From contig JBCCHN010000200.1 of assembly GCA_039028695.1 (NCBI GenBank), positions 1-5,532 on the forward strand: a stretch of DNA of 5,532 bases, given 5' to 3'. Under the pieces are notes generated by a model. The model saw only the letters and a program-made list of their open reading frames with translations, ran no database searches and was not told the DNA's origin. Positions 4,892-5,532 of the stretch are shown here, in pieces. A program made the position numbers and the translations under genes. Every line of letters starts with the position of its first letter. The stretch's first letter is position 1. The stretch comes from JANQKX01 sp039028695. GTDB lineage: Bacteria > Pseudomonadota > Alphaproteobacteria > Kiloniellales > Kiloniellaceae.

Positions 4892-4998
4892 CTGGTGGGT
4901 TGGATAGCCCAGCCGGTCAGGGCTTAGACGAGAACCGCCGTTAGAGGAACTGGGAAGTGCTAAAAACCCGGTTTTCCGGCTTATGGCTCTTGGTAATT
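4892..4998 (+). repeat. Dispersed repeat, copy C
   Basis: This copy shares CCAGCCGGTC (4909-4918), GGCTTAGACGAGAA, CGCCGTTAG (4936-4944), an AAAAAC/GGTTTTCCGG stretch and CTCTTGGTAAT (4987-4997) with copies A and B. It lies between the ArsR-VOC promoter and the 3' end of the methyltransferase. Read on the minus strand it contains CCGGAAAACCGG followed by GTTTTT, a weak terminator-like element that could end the methyltransferase transcript. The blocks upstream of CCAGCCGG that A and B share are not recognisable here. Confidence 0.5.
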
Positions 4999-5046
4999 TC
5001 CTTAATCATCACCGATCTGGGCTTATCAGCGTTCTCTACCCCAGGG

Positions 5047-5532
5047 CTATTTTGGTTTGCTCACACAAAAACTGAACCGGCCGGTAGAGAAAAAATGCTC
5101 GCCGCGCTTGTTCAAATCATCTTGTTCTTGCGCCCATTGACGAAGTACGTCATCTGGTACGCTACCCTGTCCTTCAACATAGGCCGAAATGAAAGGGATG
5201 GTCATTTCCGCATAGCACCCTTCATAACGGTCCACGTTAATAATTGAAAAAAAACTGACCTCATCGAGGCGTAACCCCGCGGCACGAAGCTTGGCGGCCA
5301 AAGTTCTGGGAAGTCTGCTGTCGGCGCAATGGGGTGCAAAGGCCTTGAGGATACGCTCCATACGTTCAGGATTTTCGCTGTGCCAGCATACACCATCCCA
5401 ATCCGTTGCAAGCACCAGGCCGCGACCGCCCGGCTTCAAGACTCGAAAGACTTCCAAGCAGAATGCATTGATGTCGGGTATATATTCGGCGACCTGCGTG
5501 CTCACGATGGCATCGAAGCTCTCGCCCTCGAA
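5047..5532 (-). CDS. SAM-dependent class I methyltransferase (partial, 5' end outside window)
   Basis: The last 161 residues of a methyltransferase are present. The reading frame stays open to the right edge, so the N-terminal part with the SAM-binding glycine loop is outside the window, and the internal GTG at 5505 is not the start. FEGESFDAIVSTQVAEYIPD followed by FRVLKPGGRGLVLATDWD is the typical middle of a Methyltransf_11/UbiE-like domain. The later blocks (CWHSENPERMERIL, HCADSRLPRTLAAKLRAAG, RGEHFFSTGRFSFCVSK) belong to a subgroup of small-molecule methyltransferases whose substrate I cannot name. The TAG stop at 5047-5049 gives a natural-looking C-terminus (VSKPK). It is the only gene to the right of repeat C, so its partners are not visible. 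Confidence 0.85.
   Translation of the reverse strand, partial: FEGESFDAIVSTQVAEYIPDINAFCLEVFRVLKPGGRGLVLATDWDGVCWHSENPERMERILKAFAPHCADSRLPRTLAAKLRAAGLRLDEVSFFSIINVDRYEGCYAEMTIPFISAYVEGQGSVPDDVLRQWAQEQDDLNKRGEHFFSTGRFSFCVSKPK

Noticed and set aside
4506..4907. Plus-strand open frame (133 codons) across the ArsR-VOC gene and its promoter
   Set aside because: It is antisense to a frame with clear ArsR and VOC motifs and runs through the palindrome and candidate promoter. No family signature is visible.
4957..5247. Plus-strand open frame starting with a hydrophobic stretch that resembles a membrane segment
   Set aside because: It begins inside repeat copy C and overlaps the methyltransferase on the opposite strand. 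The apparent hydrophobic start is repeat sequence read in frame.

Overview
The window looks like accessory DNA from an alphaproteobacterium, most likely of the Rhizobiales. This is a judgement from protein style: a rhizobial-type homocysteine methyltransferase, a class III cyclase with a soluble N-terminal sensor region, and ArsR/VOC and HxlR/monooxygenase gene pairs. Broken genes, dispersed repeats, a possible insertion-sequence end and uneven base composition support an accessory location. For example, 781-840 in the methyltransferase gene is about 62% G+C, whereas 3661-3720 in the HxlR gene is about 40%. No rRNA, tRNA, CRISPR or replication origin was seen.

Layout from left to right. Positions 1-493 hold no convincing gene. 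They contain copy A of a dispersed repeat (about 103-263) and a 13-base match to IS6-family termini at 408-420. Positions 494-1408 (minus) encode a homocysteine S-methyltransferase-family protein with its zinc cysteines but an abnormal N-terminal motif. Positions 1409-1778 hold repeat copy B and an inverted repeat. Positions 1779-3053 (minus) encode a class III adenylate cyclase, followed on the same strand by an antibiotic-biosynthesis-monooxygenase-like protein (3144-3512). An HxlR-family regulator (3616-3972, plus) is divergent from the monooxygenase, with palindromic candidate operators between them. A HIT-family protein (4033-4446, minus) converges on the regulator. Positions 4515-4829 (minus) encode a short chimera of an ArsR-regulator N-terminus and a VOC/glyoxalase C-terminus, most simply a deletion scar joining two formerly adjacent genes. 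Repeat copy C (about 4892-4998) precedes the 3' part of a SAM-dependent methyltransferase that runs off the right edge (5047-5532, minus).

How the parts may work together. The clearest functional unit is the divergent HxlR regulator/monooxygenase pair, a familiar layout for local control by electrophilic or quinone-like compounds. Its candidate TTGTAT-type boxes recur upstream of the cyclase, so the cyclase could share this control, which is inference. The chimera keeps a perfect palindrome inside a good candidate promoter, so an ArsR-type operator may have outlived its regulator. Three direct copies of one non-coding repeat divide the window into segments, which suggests assembly by insertion and recombination. 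I found no clearly new multi-gene system. The best leads are the ArsR-VOC scar with its operator, the repeat family and the altered methyltransferase motif.
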